From: Gammaproteobacteria bacterium
GTDB taxonomy: Bacteria > Pseudomonadota > Gammaproteobacteria > Xanthomonadales > SZUA-36
Reading direction: 5' to 3'
Assembly: GCA_030431095.1 (NCBI GenBank)
Contig: JAUIJU010000020.1
Location: forward strand, 1 to 51,269
Length of the DNA stretch: 51,269 nt
In this document: positions 26,745 through 36,963 of the stretch, one piece after another
How the letters are laid out: every line of letters starts with the position of its first letter
How positions within the stretch are numbered: the stretch's first letter is position 1
Position numbers and translations under genes: made by a program
The notes under the pieces: generated by a model
Seen by the model: the letters and a program-made list of their open reading frames with translations, nothing else
What the model was told of the DNA's origin: nothing
Database searches by the model: none

Positions 26745-26760
26745 AAACTGTCAACAGATT
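26745..26760. promoter_or_regulatory. TGT-N2-ACA palindrome, site 1
   Basis: AAACTGT-CA-ACAGATT, one mismatch from a perfect seven-base inverted repeat. It lies about 190 bp upstream of the ThDP gene in a 242 bp gap that is otherwise empty of genes. On the minus strand it contains TTGACA, a consensus -35, so a bound protein would block the promoter. It matches the sites at 27820 and 31944. Confidence 0.6.
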
Positions 26761-26797
26761 ACACCACAGGAGCGCCGATCGGCTGGCACGGTGACCC

Positions 26798-27754
26798 TCA
26801 TCCGGGGGTCGGGGCCTGCGCGACCCGTTCCCGAATGGATTCCATGCCGCCGGCAAGCGCGATCAGCACCTGGCTGCGCTTGACCAGCAGGTGCGGGTCA
26901 GCCTCGGCGCTGAATCCCATTCCGCCGTGCACCTGGATATTGAGGCCGGCGTTGTCCAGCGCGCCTTTCGCGGCCGTCAGCAGCGCGCAGTCGACCTGCA
27001 GATCCGCGTCCTTGCGACCGTCGTCGACGGCCACGGCGGCGAATGCCAGCTGGTCGCGCGCCTTGCGCGCCGCGATGGCCATGTTGGCACAATGGTGCTT
27101 GATCGCCTGGAAGCTGCCGATGGCCCGGCCAAACTGCTTGCGAACCTCGGCGTACGCCACGGCCATGTCCACGGCCGATTGCGCGATACCGCTCAATGCG
27201 GCGGCGTCGATCAGACGCAGGCGTTGCAGGCCGGCCTCGTCGAAACCGGCCAGGGGCGGCTGGTCCGGGTGCAACACCGTCAGCGGGGTGTGCCACAGCC
27301 CCGGGTCGAGCGGCGTTTGCCTGCCCGTGATGGCGTACAACGCGGTATCCGCCCCCTTGCGTACGAGCACGCGGTCGGCTGCGGGTTCTTCGATCAGCAC
27401 GATATGGTCTTCGCGGACATACCCCGCAGCCGTGCGTGGTGGCGCTCCCGGGACGTCGTCGGCAAGGGCATGCGTCGAAGCGATGGTTGCCAGGATGGAA
27501 GGCGAGACCAGCCGCTGGCCCAGTTCGGCCGCGATCAATGCCTCTTCGACGGCGCCCAGACCGCTGCCGCCCTGCGCTTCGCTGGCGCCGATGGAAAACA
27601 GGCCAAGGGACTCGAATTCCGACCAGGTGGATTCGTGCTCGGTGAACGACTCGTGCAGTCGCGACATCGGCAACAGCTGCTCGAGCGCATCACTGAAAGT
27701 GCTGACCAGGGAGAGCTGGTCGGTGTCCGGGAGATAGCGGTGTGGCGGGTTCAT
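26798..27754 (-). CDS. Acyl-CoA dehydrogenase, small (beta-type) subunit
   Basis: A 318-residue protein, about 60 residues shorter than a full acyl-CoA dehydrogenase. The middle beta domain is reduced. The flavin-contact segment EVRKQFGRAIGSFQAIKHHCANM is kept, but there is no glutamate at the helix G position nor in the C-terminal YEGT position (ALAGGMESI). This is the pattern of the non-catalytic partner in heteromeric dehydrogenases such as the Mycobacterium FadE26-FadE27 type. It is divergent from the gene at 27854, with site 2 of the palindrome between them. Confidence 0.85.
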   Translation of the reverse strand: MNPPHRYLPDTDQLSLVSTFSDALEQLLPMSRLHESFTEHESTWSEFESLGLFSIGASEAQGGSGLGAVEEALIAAELGQRLVSPSILATIASTHALADDVPGAPPRTAAGYVREDHIVLIEEPAADRVLVRKGADTALYAITGRQTPLDPGLWHTPLTVLHPDQPPLAGFDEAGLQRLRLIDAAALSGIAQSAVDMAVAYAEVRKQFGRAIGSFQAIKHHCANMAIAARKARDQLAFAAVAVDDGRKDADLQVDCALLTAAKGALDNAGLNIQVHGGMGFSAEADPHLLVKRSQVLIALAGGMESIRERVAQAPTPG

Positions 27755-27819
27755 GATCGGCTTCCTTCGACGGGTACGGCGGGGCGTCTCTCTGGTATGC
27801 TACGCTCCGCGGCTCAAGC

Positions 27820-27833
27820 AACTGTCAACAGTT
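27820..27833. promoter_or_regulatory. TGT-N2-ACA palindrome, site 2
   Basis: AACTGT-CA-ACAGTT, a perfect six-base inverted repeat in the 99 bp gap between the divergent genes at 27754 and 27854. TACTAT follows directly and may be a plus-strand -10 element. Confidence 0.6.
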
Positions 27834-27853
27834 TACTATCAGAGAGAACCCTT

Positions 27854-29020
27854 ATGGAATTCGGATGGACTGCAGTCGAGCAGATGCATCGCGAACGCAT
27901 CCGCGAATTGCTGGACGACCTGCTGCCGCCTGACTGGGAGCAGATGTCCCTGCACGGGCCAGGCAGCGACGAGCAAACAGCCTTTTCGAAGGACTTCTGT
28001 GCGGAACTGGCATCGAGAAACCTCCTGGTGCCCAACTGGCCCCGTGCGCACGGCGGGGAAGACGCCGAGGTCTGGCAGCAGTTCATCCTCGGCGAGGAAA
28101 TGTGGGCGGTGGGCGAACCGCGTGGCCCACAGTACATGAACATCAACTGGGTCGGCCCGGCGCTGATGAAATACGGTACCCCGGAGCAGCTGGAAAAGTA
28201 CCTGCCGCCGATTCGCGAAGGCCAGGCGGTCTGGTGCCAGGGCTTTTCCGAACCCTCCGCCGGTTCCGACCTGGCGGCCTTGCGCACGCAGGCCGTCCCG
28301 GTAGATGGTGGCTATCGCGTTTCCGGTTCCAAGATCTGGACGTCCTACGCCGGCCACGCCGACACCTGTTTTCTGCTGGCCCGCGTGCCGGCGTCCCACG
28401 GCGGCGCGCAGGACAAGTCGGGTATCGTGATCCTGCTGGCCGATATGAAGTCCGAAGGCATCCAGGTGAAATCGATTCCCGCCCTCATCGGTGAAGGCGA
28501 TATTCACGAAGTCTTTTTCGACGAGGTGTTCGTCCCCGAGGCTGACCGCCTGGGCGAGGAAGGCCAGGCCTGGGAGATCATCATGTACGCGCTGCAGCAC
28601 GAGCGCGTGGGTGTGGCCCGTTACGAGTTTTCCCGGCGCATACTCGACCGCGCGGTCGGCAAGCTCAAGGAATCCGGGCGCTGGGACGACCCGTCCGTGC
28701 AGGAGAAGGCCGGCCAGGCCCTGATGCTGTGCGAGGCGGCACGCATGCTGGTGTACCGGATCGTCGATGGCAAGGCGCGCGACCTGCCGCCGGACGCCTA
28801 CGCCAACGTGGCGCGCTGGGCCATCGTGCTGGCGGACAACGGGGTCAACGATTTTCTCACCGAGAACCTGCCGGAGGGTTTGCTGGGCGAGGATCCGGTG
28901 CAACAGGCGCATCACCAGCGCGCCATTGCCGCGGGCGTGGCCTCGGGCGCCGCGGAGATTCAACTGAACCTGATCGCCAGGCGCTGGCTGGAACTGCCCT
29001 CGGAGCGTACCCGCACATGA
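27854..29020 (+). CDS. Acyl-CoA dehydrogenase, large (alpha-type) subunit
   Basis: A 388-residue dehydrogenase with WCQGFSEPSAGSDLAALRT as the flavin/substrate loop and GSKIWTSYAGHAD. The YEGT glutamate is replaced (SGAAEIQ), but Glu250 in LQHERVGVAR lies at the position used as catalytic base by isovaleryl-CoA and FadE26-type enzymes. It therefore looks catalytic and is probably paired with a beta-type subunit. Its stop overlaps the next start by four bases (ATGA). A long upstream in-frame extension runs antisense to the neighbouring gene and is not coding. Confidence 0.93.
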   Translation: MEFGWTAVEQMHRERIRELLDDLLPPDWEQMSLHGPGSDEQTAFSKDFCAELASRNLLVPNWPRAHGGEDAEVWQQFILGEEMWAVGEPRGPQYMNINWVGPALMKYGTPEQLEKYLPPIREGQAVWCQGFSEPSAGSDLAALRTQAVPVDGGYRVSGSKIWTSYAGHADTCFLLARVPASHGGAQDKSGIVILLADMKSEGIQVKSIPALIGEGDIHEVFFDEVFVPEADRLGEEGQAWEIIMYALQHERVGVARYEFSRRILDRAVGKLKESGRWDDPSVQEKAGQALMLCEAARMLVYRIVDGKARDLPPDAYANVARWAIVLADNGVNDFLTENLPEGLLGEDPVQQAHHQRAIAAGVASGAAEIQLNLIARRWLELPSERTRT

Positions 29021-29940
29021 ACTACGGATTGACGGAAGACCAGCAGGCGGTCTTGTCGGAACTCGAACGACTGATCGCCGGCACCGCGCCGGACGGCCAT
29101 ACCGAGCCCGAATTCGCACCCTATTGCGAAGCGCTGGACCAGGAACTCGCCCAGTCGGGCTTTCTCGACATCGCCCGTGAGGACGGGTTCGGTCCGCTGG
29201 ACGCGGCGCTGGTCGTCGAATGCCTGGCCCGCGCGCCGCAGATCGTCGAGGCGGCCGCGTCCGCCCTCGTCGGACCCGCACTGGGACTGCCCGTCGGATT
29301 GCGCCCGGTGGCGCTGGTGGAACACGATCCGCTCAAGCCCGCCCGTTTCCTGCCGCGCGCCGGCGTGTTGCTGGCGGACCTCGGAGATCGTGTGCTGCAG
29401 GTGACCGTCGACCCGGATCGGGTAGTCCCGGTGGACAGCCTGTTCGCCTATCCCTACGGCAGGCTGGAAACGCTGGACGGTCTCGAGACAAAAGACGTCG
29501 CTGACGTGGCGACCCTCCGCCGGCGCTGGCGGACGGCGCTGGCCGCGGAGGCTGCCGGTTGCATGGCCGGGGCGCTGGCCCTGGTGGTGGAACACGTCAA
29601 GGATCGCCGCGCGTTTGGGCGGCCGCTGGGCGCGTTCCAGGCCATCCAGCACCGCCTAGCGATGGCGGCGGAAACGGTGGAGTCCTGCAAGTGGCTGGCG
29701 TTTCGCGCCGCCTGGAGCGATTCCGAGGCCGACGCCGCCCTGGCCGCCGCATTCGCGCAGAAGCGCATTCCGCAGTTCGCGTTCGACCTGCACCAGTTTT
29801 CCGGCGCCATGGGCCTGACCCTGGAGTTTTCGCTGCACCTGTGGACCTATCGCTTACGGGCCCTGTCAGGCGAACTGGGCGGCGCGGCCGCGCAGGCGCG
29901 CCAGGCGGCGCTGGCGACCTGGCCGGAGGCCGCGGCATGA
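29017..29940 (+). CDS. Acyl-CoA dehydrogenase, small (beta-type) subunit
   Basis: A 307-residue, reduced acyl-CoA dehydrogenase. It keeps the flavin-binding segment KDRRAFGRPLGAFQAIQHRLAM but has a much shortened middle region and lacks both possible catalytic glutamates; the C-terminus ends in an Ala-rich helix. It overlaps both neighbours by ATGA (29017-29020 and 29937-29940), so it is made together with the large subunits on either side. It most likely forms an alpha2beta2 heterotetramer with one of them. Confidence 0.88.
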   Translation: MNYGLTEDQQAVLSELERLIAGTAPDGHTEPEFAPYCEALDQELAQSGFLDIAREDGFGPLDAALVVECLARAPQIVEAAASALVGPALGLPVGLRPVALVEHDPLKPARFLPRAGVLLADLGDRVLQVTVDPDRVVPVDSLFAYPYGRLETLDGLETKDVADVATLRRRWRTALAAEAAGCMAGALALVVEHVKDRRAFGRPLGAFQAIQHRLAMAAETVESCKWLAFRAAWSDSEADAALAAAFAQKRIPQFAFDLHQFSGAMGLTLEFSLHLWTYRLRALSGELGGAAAQARQAALATWPEAAA

Positions 29941-31064
29941 ACGATTCCATCGATCGTTTTCGCGCCACGGCCCGCGCCTGGCTGGAAGCCAACGTGCCCG
30001 CGGAGACAGCGCCCAGGGACGGTCCCGAGGCCCGGGCGTTCACGCTGCGCTGGCAGGCGAAACAGGCCGAGGGCGGCTGGGCGGGCATTGCCTGGCCGGA
30101 GGACGTGGGGGGGCGCGGCCTCTCGGTGCTCGAACAGATCGTGTGGTTCGAGGAATACGTCCGCGCCGGGGCGCCTTCCGTGCTGAGTCCCTCGTTCGTC
30201 GGGCTGAACCACGCCGGGCCGACGTTGATCGCCTGTGGCAGTCCCGAGCAGAAGGCGCGTCACCTGCCCGAGATCCTCCGCGGCGAAGTGCTGTGGTGCC
30301 AGGGCTTCTCGGAACCGGGTTCCGGTTCGGACCTGGGCAGCCTGCGCTGCCGCGCCACGGTGGATGGCGACGAACTCGTGGTGGAAGGGCAGAAGACCTG
30401 GTCAAGCTGGGCCGATATCGGTGACTGGCAGGAATTGCTGGTGCGGAGCGATCCCGAGGCCCGCACCTCGAAGGCCTTGTCCTGGGTGATCATGCCGATG
30501 GACGCCCCGGGCATCACGGTGCGACCGATCGAGACCATGGCCGGACCCGCGACCTTCAGCGAGGTGTTCTACGACGACGTGCGCGTGTCGCTGGACAACG
30601 TGGTCGGCGGCCTCAACAACGGCTGGGCCACCGCCATGTCCACCCTGGGTTTCGAACGCGGCACCGCCGCGCTGGCCCTGCTGATCGAATGCGTCCACCA
30701 GGTGGATACCTTGCTGGCGGACTGTTCGCCCCGCCTTCCCATGCTGCGCGCCCGCCTCGCCGGTCTGCGTGCGGAGGGGCGCTCGGTGCTGGCCATGAAT
30801 TACCGTTTCGCGCTGGAATCGGAAAACGCGGTGCCGGACGCGTCAGGCTCGATGATTCGCCTGGCCTTCGCCGAGTTCGCGCAGAAAGTGTCAGCGGCCG
30901 CGGTCGAACTGTACGGTATCGACGCGGCCCAGACCCTGGGGGAGCGAGGCTGGGGCTACGAGTACCTGCATGCCTTTTCGGAGACCATCGCCGGTGGCAC
31001 TGCGGAGATTCAGCGCAACATCATCGGTGAGCGCGTGCTGGGCCTGCCGCGGCCGCCACGCTGA
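29937..31064 (+). CDS. Acyl-CoA dehydrogenase, large (alpha-type) subunit
   Basis: A 375-residue dehydrogenase with WCQGFSEPGSGSDLGSLRC (loop at about 120-138) and EGQKTWSSWADIGDW. The C-terminal motif is AGGTAEIQRNIIGERVLGLP, without the YEGT glutamate. Glu240 in LGFERGTAA is at the helix G position and can serve as base. It is the third gene of the dehydrogenase operon starting at 27854 and converges with the crotonase gene at 31089, 24 bp away. Confidence 0.93.
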   Translation: MNDSIDRFRATARAWLEANVPAETAPRDGPEARAFTLRWQAKQAEGGWAGIAWPEDVGGRGLSVLEQIVWFEEYVRAGAPSVLSPSFVGLNHAGPTLIACGSPEQKARHLPEILRGEVLWCQGFSEPGSGSDLGSLRCRATVDGDELVVEGQKTWSSWADIGDWQELLVRSDPEARTSKALSWVIMPMDAPGITVRPIETMAGPATFSEVFYDDVRVSLDNVVGGLNNGWATAMSTLGFERGTAALALLIECVHQVDTLLADCSPRLPMLRARLAGLRAEGRSVLAMNYRFALESENAVPDASGSMIRLAFAEFAQKVSAAAVELYGIDAAQTLGERGWGYEYLHAFSETIAGGTAEIQRNIIGERVLGLPRPPR

Positions 31065-31088
31065 AGCGGGAGGCCGGATCGCGCGACG

Positions 31089-31910
31089 TCAGTCGTCCTC
31101 GTCGGTCACGCGCGCGCTGGGATCGGGGTTCCAGCGCGGATCGCGTTTTTCGAAAAACGCGCGGGGCCCTTCCTGGAAATCGGGGTGCACCCATTGCGAC
31201 TTGATCAGTTCCCAGGCCATTTCCGAGCCCATGGGTTCGTGCAGTTCGGTCGAGGCCCAGATGGCGCGTTTGGTCAGCGCCATGGCCTGCGGTGAATTCC
31301 GGGACAGGGTCGCGGCCAGCTCACGCGCCCGCTTCATGGTCGACTCCGGGTCGTCTTCGAGCAGGTCCACCATGCCGAGCTGGAAGGCGCGTTCGGCGTC
31401 CATGCGGAATGTCTTGCCGCTCAGGCCCATCAGCAGCGCGGCGCCCATGCCGGCCCGGCGCGCGATGGACATGGATTCCAGTCCGGACACCAGGCCGACG
31501 CTGACGTGCGAGTCCATGAACTGGGCGGTGGCGCTGGCGATCACGATGTCGCTGTCACCCACGAAATGCAGACCGCCGGCGTTGACCAGGCCGTTCACCG
31601 CACAGATCACCGGCTTGGACACGTGGCACATGCGGGAGGTGAAGCGGTTCACGTCGGCATGACGCTTGTTCTGCAGCGGGCCGGTGCCGAACTTGAGCAT
31701 ACCCACCGAGGCGCCGGTGCAGAAATGCCGTTCACCCGCGCCGGTGAGAATGGCCACGCGAATGTCAGGATCATTTTCGACGCGCGACCAGGCGGATTCC
31801 AGGGCGTCCATCAGCGCGGGATTGAGCGAATTGCCTTCCTCCGGCCGGTTCAGGGTCAGGATGGCGACGCTGTCTTCCACGTCGAAGGCGAGGGGTGTCC
31901 GGTCATTCAT
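31089..31910 (-). CDS. Enoyl-CoA hydratase/isomerase (crotonase family)
   Basis: A 273-residue crotonase with FCTGASVGML and VNGLVNAGGLHFVGDSDIVIAS as the oxyanion-hole segments. One glutamate (GLESMS) is at the position of a crotonase acid/base, the other is not obvious. It may hydrate an enoyl-CoA produced by the neighbouring dehydrogenases or open a ring. It is divergent from the gene at 32005, sharing a 94 bp promoter gap with a perfect operator palindrome, so the two are co-regulated. Confidence 0.9.
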   Translation of the reverse strand: MNDRTPLAFDVEDSVAILTLNRPEEGNSLNPALMDALESAWSRVENDPDIRVAILTGAGERHFCTGASVGMLKFGTGPLQNKRHADVNRFTSRMCHVSKPVICAVNGLVNAGGLHFVGDSDIVIASATAQFMDSHVSVGLVSGLESMSIARRAGMGAALLMGLSGKTFRMDAERAFQLGMVDLLEDDPESTMKRARELAATLSRNSPQAMALTKRAIWASTELHEPMGSEMAWELIKSQWVHPDFQEGPRAFFEKRDPRWNPDPSARVTDEDD

Positions 31911-31943
31911 GGGCGTGCGTTCTCCGTGAGCCAGTGAGAATGG

Positions 31944-31961
31944 TAAACTGTTGACAGTTTA
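31944..31961. promoter_or_regulatory. TGT-N2-ACA palindrome, site 3
   Basis: TAAACTGT-TG-ACAGTTTA, a perfect inverted repeat with eight-base arms in the gap between divergent genes at 31910 and 32005. TTGACA inside it (31951-31956) can be a plus-strand -35 with GATCAT (31973-31978) as -10. On the minus strand it falls between TTGAAT and ACCATT. It could therefore block both promoters. Confidence 0.65.
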
Positions 31962-31962
31962 A

Positions 31963-32984
<1,022 letters not shown>

Positions 32985-32985
<1 letters not shown>

Positions 32986-34118
32986 TGATCCTGACCGAAG
33001 AACAGGAACTGGTCCGCGAAACCGCGCGTGACTTCGCCCGGCGACGGCTGGCGCCACACAGCCGGGCGTGGGAAAGCGCGGGCGCGATTCCGGCGGACGT
33101 GCTGGACGAGCTGGGCGCACTCGGCTTCATGGGCATGGTGGTCGCGGAAGCTGACGGCGGCGCCGGCATGGACTATGTATCCTACGCCGTGGCGCTGATG
33201 GAAATCGCCGCGGGCGACGGTGCGCTGTCCACCCTGATGAGCGTGAACAACGCGCCGGTCTGCGCCATTCTGAGCCGCCACGGCAGCCCCCTGCAGAAAC
33301 AACGCTTCCTGGCGCCGCTGGCGGGCGGCGAAATGATCGGTGCATTCGCCTTGAGCGAACCGCAGGCCGGCACGGACGCCGCCAACCTGCAGATGCGCGC
33401 GCGGCAGGCCGAAGGCGGTTACGTGCTCAACGGCGTGAAGCAGTTCATCACCTCGGGGGCCGTGGCCGGCGTCACCATCGCTTTCGCCGTGACCGACCCC
33501 GAGCGTGGCAAGCAGGGCATCTCGGCCTTCCTGGTGCCACGCGACAGCGACGGGTTTTCGGTCGGGCGCATCGAAGAGAAGATGGGGCAGAGCGCCTCGG
33601 ACACAGCGCAGCTGAACTTTGTCGACGTGTTCGTGCCGGAGGATCTGCGTATCGGCGAGGAAGGCGAGGGCTACCGCATTGCGCTGTCCAACCTCGAAAC
33701 CGGGCGCATCGGCATCGCCGCGCAAAGCGTGGGCATGGCCCAGGCCGCGCTCGAGCATGCCGTGGCCTACGCCAGCGAGCGCACCTCGTTCGGCAAGCCC
33801 ATCGCACAACACCAGGCGGTGGCCTTCCGCCTGGCGGACATGGCCACACGACTCGAGGCGGCGCGCGAACTGGTGCTGTCGGCCGCTGCACTCAAGGAAG
33901 CCGGCCGTCCCTGCCTGCGCGAGGCGTGCATGGCGAAACTGTTCGCCTCCGAAGCGGCGGAGACCATCTGTTCGGCGGCGGTGCAGGTGTTCGGCGGGTA
34001 CGGTTACGTCAAGGACTTTCCGGTGGAAAAAATTTACCGCGATGTCCGCGTTTGCCAGATCTACGAAGGAACCTCGGACGTTCAGCGCATGCTGATCGCC
34101 CGTCAATTGTCGGAGTGA
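32985..34118 (+). CDS. Acyl-CoA dehydrogenase, canonical
   Basis: A 377-residue enzyme with every canonical motif: FALSEPQAGTDAANL, GVKQFITSG, ERTSFGKPIAQHQAV, FGGYGYVKDFPVEKIYRDVRVCQIYEGTSDVQR. Glu361 in YEGT is the expected base, unlike the heteromeric dehydrogenases upstream. It resembles short/branched-chain acyl-CoA dehydrogenases. It overlaps the upstream gene by one base and lies 2 bp before the thiolase start, so the three form one operon. Confidence 0.95.
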
Positions 34119-34120
34119 GC

Positions 34121-35278
34121 ATGAGCCAGGCCTATATCGTCGAAGCACTGAGAACGGCCGGTGGCCGCCGCAAGGGACAACTGTCCGGCTGGCATCCGGC
34201 GGACCTCTCCGCCCAGGTGCTCGATGCCCTCGTGGGGCGAACCGGTATTGATCCCGCGGCCGTCGAGGACTTCATCTGCGGTTGCGTCAGCCAGGTCGGC
34301 GAGCAGAGCTTTCACATCGGCCGCAACGCGGTGCTGGCATCCGGGTTGCCCGACAGCGTGCCGGCGGTGTCGATCGACCGGCAATGCGGTTCCTCGCAAC
34401 AGGCGCTGCACTTCGCCGCGCAGGCGGTCATGAGCGGCGCGCAGGACGTCGTGATCGCCGGTGGCGTGGAAAGCATGACGCGCGTTCCCATGTTTTCTCC
34501 CACGAATCTGGCGGTCGACGCCGGGCTGGGTGGACCCTGGCCGGAATCGATCACGGGCAGGTACGGCGTGAAGGAGTTCAGCCAGTTCGCCGGGGCCGAG
34601 GCCATGGCGGCCAAGTATGGCTTCTCCCGTGGTGAACTCGACCAGTTTGCGCTGGACAGCCACCGCCGCGCCGCGGCCGCCACCGAGGCGGGCGCCTTCG
34701 AACGGGAAATCGTGCCGGTCGCGGGCCCCGATGGCCCGGCGCTCGAAGACGAGGGCATTCGCAAGGATGCCACGCTGGAGGCCATTTCCCAGGTCAAGGT
34801 GCTGGCCGAAGGCGGCGTGTTGACGGCCGCCAACGCGAGCCAGATCTGCGATGGCGCCTCGGCCCTGCTGGTGGTCAACGAGCGTGGGCTCAAGGCGCAC
34901 GGCCTGGAACCGCTGGCGCGGGTACACCAGATGACCGTGACGGCTGGTGACCCGGTGATCATGCTCGAAGAACCCATTCCCGCCACCCGCAAGGCGCTGG
35001 AGCGAGCCGGGCTGTCAATGGCGGACATCGACCTGTTCGAAGTCAACGAGGCCTTCTCCTCCGTGGCGCTGGCCTGGCGCAAGGCCCTGGACGCCGATCC
35101 CGATCGACTGAACGTGAACGGCGGCGCCATCGCCCTGGGTCACCCCCTGGGCGCGACCGGCGCCAAGCTGATGGCCACCCTGGTGCACGCCCTGCGCGCC
35201 CGCGGCGAACGCTATGGCCTGCAGGCCATGTGCGAGGGCGGCGGCATCGCCAACGTGACCATCGTCGAGGCCTTGTAA
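34121..35278 (+). CDS. Thiolase (acetyl-CoA acyltransferase)
   Basis: A 385-residue degradative-type thiolase. The catalytic set is complete: Cys89 in DRQCGSSQQAL, His341 in GHPLGATGA and Cys371 in MCEGGGIANV. It cleaves a 3-ketoacyl-CoA with CoA to release acetyl- or propionyl-CoA. It closes the operon of flavoprotein, dehydrogenase and thiolase, and is the last clearly catabolic gene of the superlocus. Confidence 0.95.
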   Translation: MSQAYIVEALRTAGGRRKGQLSGWHPADLSAQVLDALVGRTGIDPAAVEDFICGCVSQVGEQSFHIGRNAVLASGLPDSVPAVSIDRQCGSSQQALHFAAQAVMSGAQDVVIAGGVESMTRVPMFSPTNLAVDAGLGGPWPESITGRYGVKEFSQFAGAEAMAAKYGFSRGELDQFALDSHRRAAAATEAGAFEREIVPVAGPDGPALEDEGIRKDATLEAISQVKVLAEGGVLTAANASQICDGASALLVVNERGLKAHGLEPLARVHQMTVTAGDPVIMLEEPIPATRKALERAGLSMADIDLFEVNEAFSSVALAWRKALDADPDRLNVNGGAIALGHPLGATGAKLMATLVHALRARGERYGLQAMCEGGGIANVTIVEAL

Positions 35279-35310
35279 CGCCGGCATCGTGCGCGGATGA
35301 TGTGCTCACC

Positions 35311-36033
35311 ATGCGCATCAGCAGCCTTCTCATCGTTTTGAGCCTGGTGGTATTCCTGGTGGCGTTCTGGAACCGGAATGACATACCCGGATCGGTGGCG
35401 CCGCTGCCACAGGTGCTGCAGGCGCCTGAGCAGGTAGCCGAGGACCTGCCGCCGTTCCTCGCCCGCTTCAATGGCATCGATTACACCGTCGACCCGCAGT
35501 TTCGTTATGTGTTGCACGGCCTGGTGGTGTCGTACCGGCACCACGACGGCAACAGCTTCATGCACCGGTTTTCCCGGGACCACCTGAACATGATGGATAT
35601 GTGCGTGGTCTGGGGCGGCAATGTCGACCCGGGTCTGCTGCACGAATTCACGTTCTGGAACGGGATATTTACCTGCGAGTTTCGTACGAAAAGTTCCGAG
35701 GCCTGGGCACGGTTCGACCCGGTGGCGGCATCGAACAATCACCTGCTCAGTGATGACCCCATGATCCGCGGGCGGATCGGCGATCTGCGCATCGGCGACC
35801 AGGTGCGCGTCGAGGGCTGGCTGGCCAGCTATGGCGCGGATCCCGAGCGCCAGCGTGGCACCAGCACCACGCGAACCGACACTGGGGACGGCGCCTGCGA
35901 GACCCTCTACGTGGAACGATTCGATATCCTTGAGCGGCCCTTCAACCCCTGGCGCACGGTGATGTGGTCGGCGCTGGGTGTGCTGGGCCTGGCCGGGTTC
36001 ACCTGGCTCGCGGCGCCGCACCGTCCCTACTGA
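35311..36033 (+). CDS. Membrane-anchored protein of unknown function
   Basis: A 240-residue protein that I do not recognise. Residues 4-21 form an N-terminal membrane segment and about 219-236 a second one near the C-terminus, so the central 195 residues probably face the periplasm. That part contains SYRHHDGNSFMHRFSRDHLN, a CVVWGGN segment and an ...IGDQVRVEGWLASYG... strand pair reminiscent of a small OB-like barrel. It starts 32 bp after the thiolase gene but has no catabolic feature. Codon use looks native. Confidence 0.75.
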   Translation: MRISSLLIVLSLVVFLVAFWNRNDIPGSVAPLPQVLQAPEQVAEDLPPFLARFNGIDYTVDPQFRYVLHGLVVSYRHHDGNSFMHRFSRDHLNMMDMCVVWGGNVDPGLLHEFTFWNGIFTCEFRTKSSEAWARFDPVAASNNHLLSDDPMIRGRIGDLRIGDQVRVEGWLASYGADPERQRGTSTTRTDTGDGACETLYVERFDILERPFNPWRTVMWSALGVLGLAGFTWLAAPHRPY

Positions 36034-36087
36034 GGATACCCGTTGGCGGGTTGCGGAGAAGGCATTTCAGGACAGGATCAGGACGAC

Positions 36088-36963
36088 ATGAACATCGAAC
36101 GAGGAAGGGTCAATCTCCTGTGCTTCGCGCTGGCAGGCCTGCTCGGCGCCTGCGCCAGCGTGCCTCCGCCGGTGTCGGGCCTGGCCATCGACGCGCCGAT
36201 ACCGGTGGAATCCTTCGCGGACGCGCCGGTGCAGACCCTGCTGTCGTCGATGGAAGATCGCCGTGTCCTGTTCGTGTTTGACGTCGACAACACGCTCCTG
36301 GAGAACCCCCCCGGCCAGTTCCTGGGTTCCTCGCAGTGGTACGGCTGGCAACGTGCGCTGCCGGACGGCGATGCGCGGAAACTCGACTGCCTGCTGGACA
36401 TGCAGGGCGCGGCCTACCTGATGGGCCGCATGCAGGCGACGGAAGGCGGGGCATCCGCCGACTTCGTCAGGCGCCTGCAGGCCCAGGGCCGGGACGTGAT
36501 CGCCCTGACCGCGCGCGGCCCGGAATTTCGCTACCCCACCGAGCGCGAGCTGGCGCGCAACGGCTTCGACTTTTCCGTCTCGACCCCGCGGGGCAGCCGC
36601 GGTTTTCCCGGCAGCTACCGGCCGGCGCCCTCCGGGCGGATCGGGAACCCCCGGCCGGCCAGCTTTCAGAACGGCATCGCCATGCTGGCCGGCCAGGACA
36701 AGGGCGCGGCCCTCATCGACCTGCTGCAACGCCTGGGCGCGGCGGAACACTACGATGCGGTCGTCCTGTTCGACGATGACGAGGACAACGTGAACGACCT
36801 GGTGGCCGCTTTCCGCAACGACCGCCGGTTCGGCGTGGCGTTTCATTACCAGGCGGTCGACACCACGACGGAGCCGGCAGTCATCGAGCGGGCGGTGCGG
36901 GGCCAGGGCGCCTTGTCGGAGGCCTACGGGCAGTTCGACCGGGCGCCGGGTTGTGACATCTGA
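36088..36963 (+). CDS. HAD-like (DUF2608-type) lipoprotein
   Basis: A 291-residue HAD-fold protein with a lipoprotein signal (lipobox LLGAC, Cys22). HAD motif I is FVFDVDNTLLE, motif II is ALTARG, and a late acidic motif FDDDEDNV supplies the metal-binding aspartates. A basic residue for motif III could be Lys in GQDKGAAL. This fits the DUF2608 group of secreted HAD proteins; a phosphatase activity is plausible but not shown. Its stop overlaps the next gene start by 11 bp. Confidence 0.8.
   Translation: MNIERGRVNLLCFALAGLLGACASVPPPVSGLAIDAPIPVESFADAPVQTLLSSMEDRRVLFVFDVDNTLLENPPGQFLGSSQWYGWQRALPDGDARKLDCLLDMQGAAYLMGRMQATEGGASADFVRRLQAQGRDVIALTARGPEFRYPTERELARNGFDFSVSTPRGSRGFPGSYRPAPSGRIGNPRPASFQNGIAMLAGQDKGAALIDLLQRLGAAEHYDAVVLFDDDEDNVNDLVAAFRNDRRFGVAFHYQAVDTTTEPAVIERAVRGQGALSEAYGQFDRAPGCDI

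Noticed and set aside
26891-27853. In-frame extension of the 27854 dehydrogenase far upstream, giving a 709-residue protein
   Set aside because: The extra part runs antisense to the dehydrogenase at 26798, has no domain, and the ATG at 27854 starts a complete enzyme.
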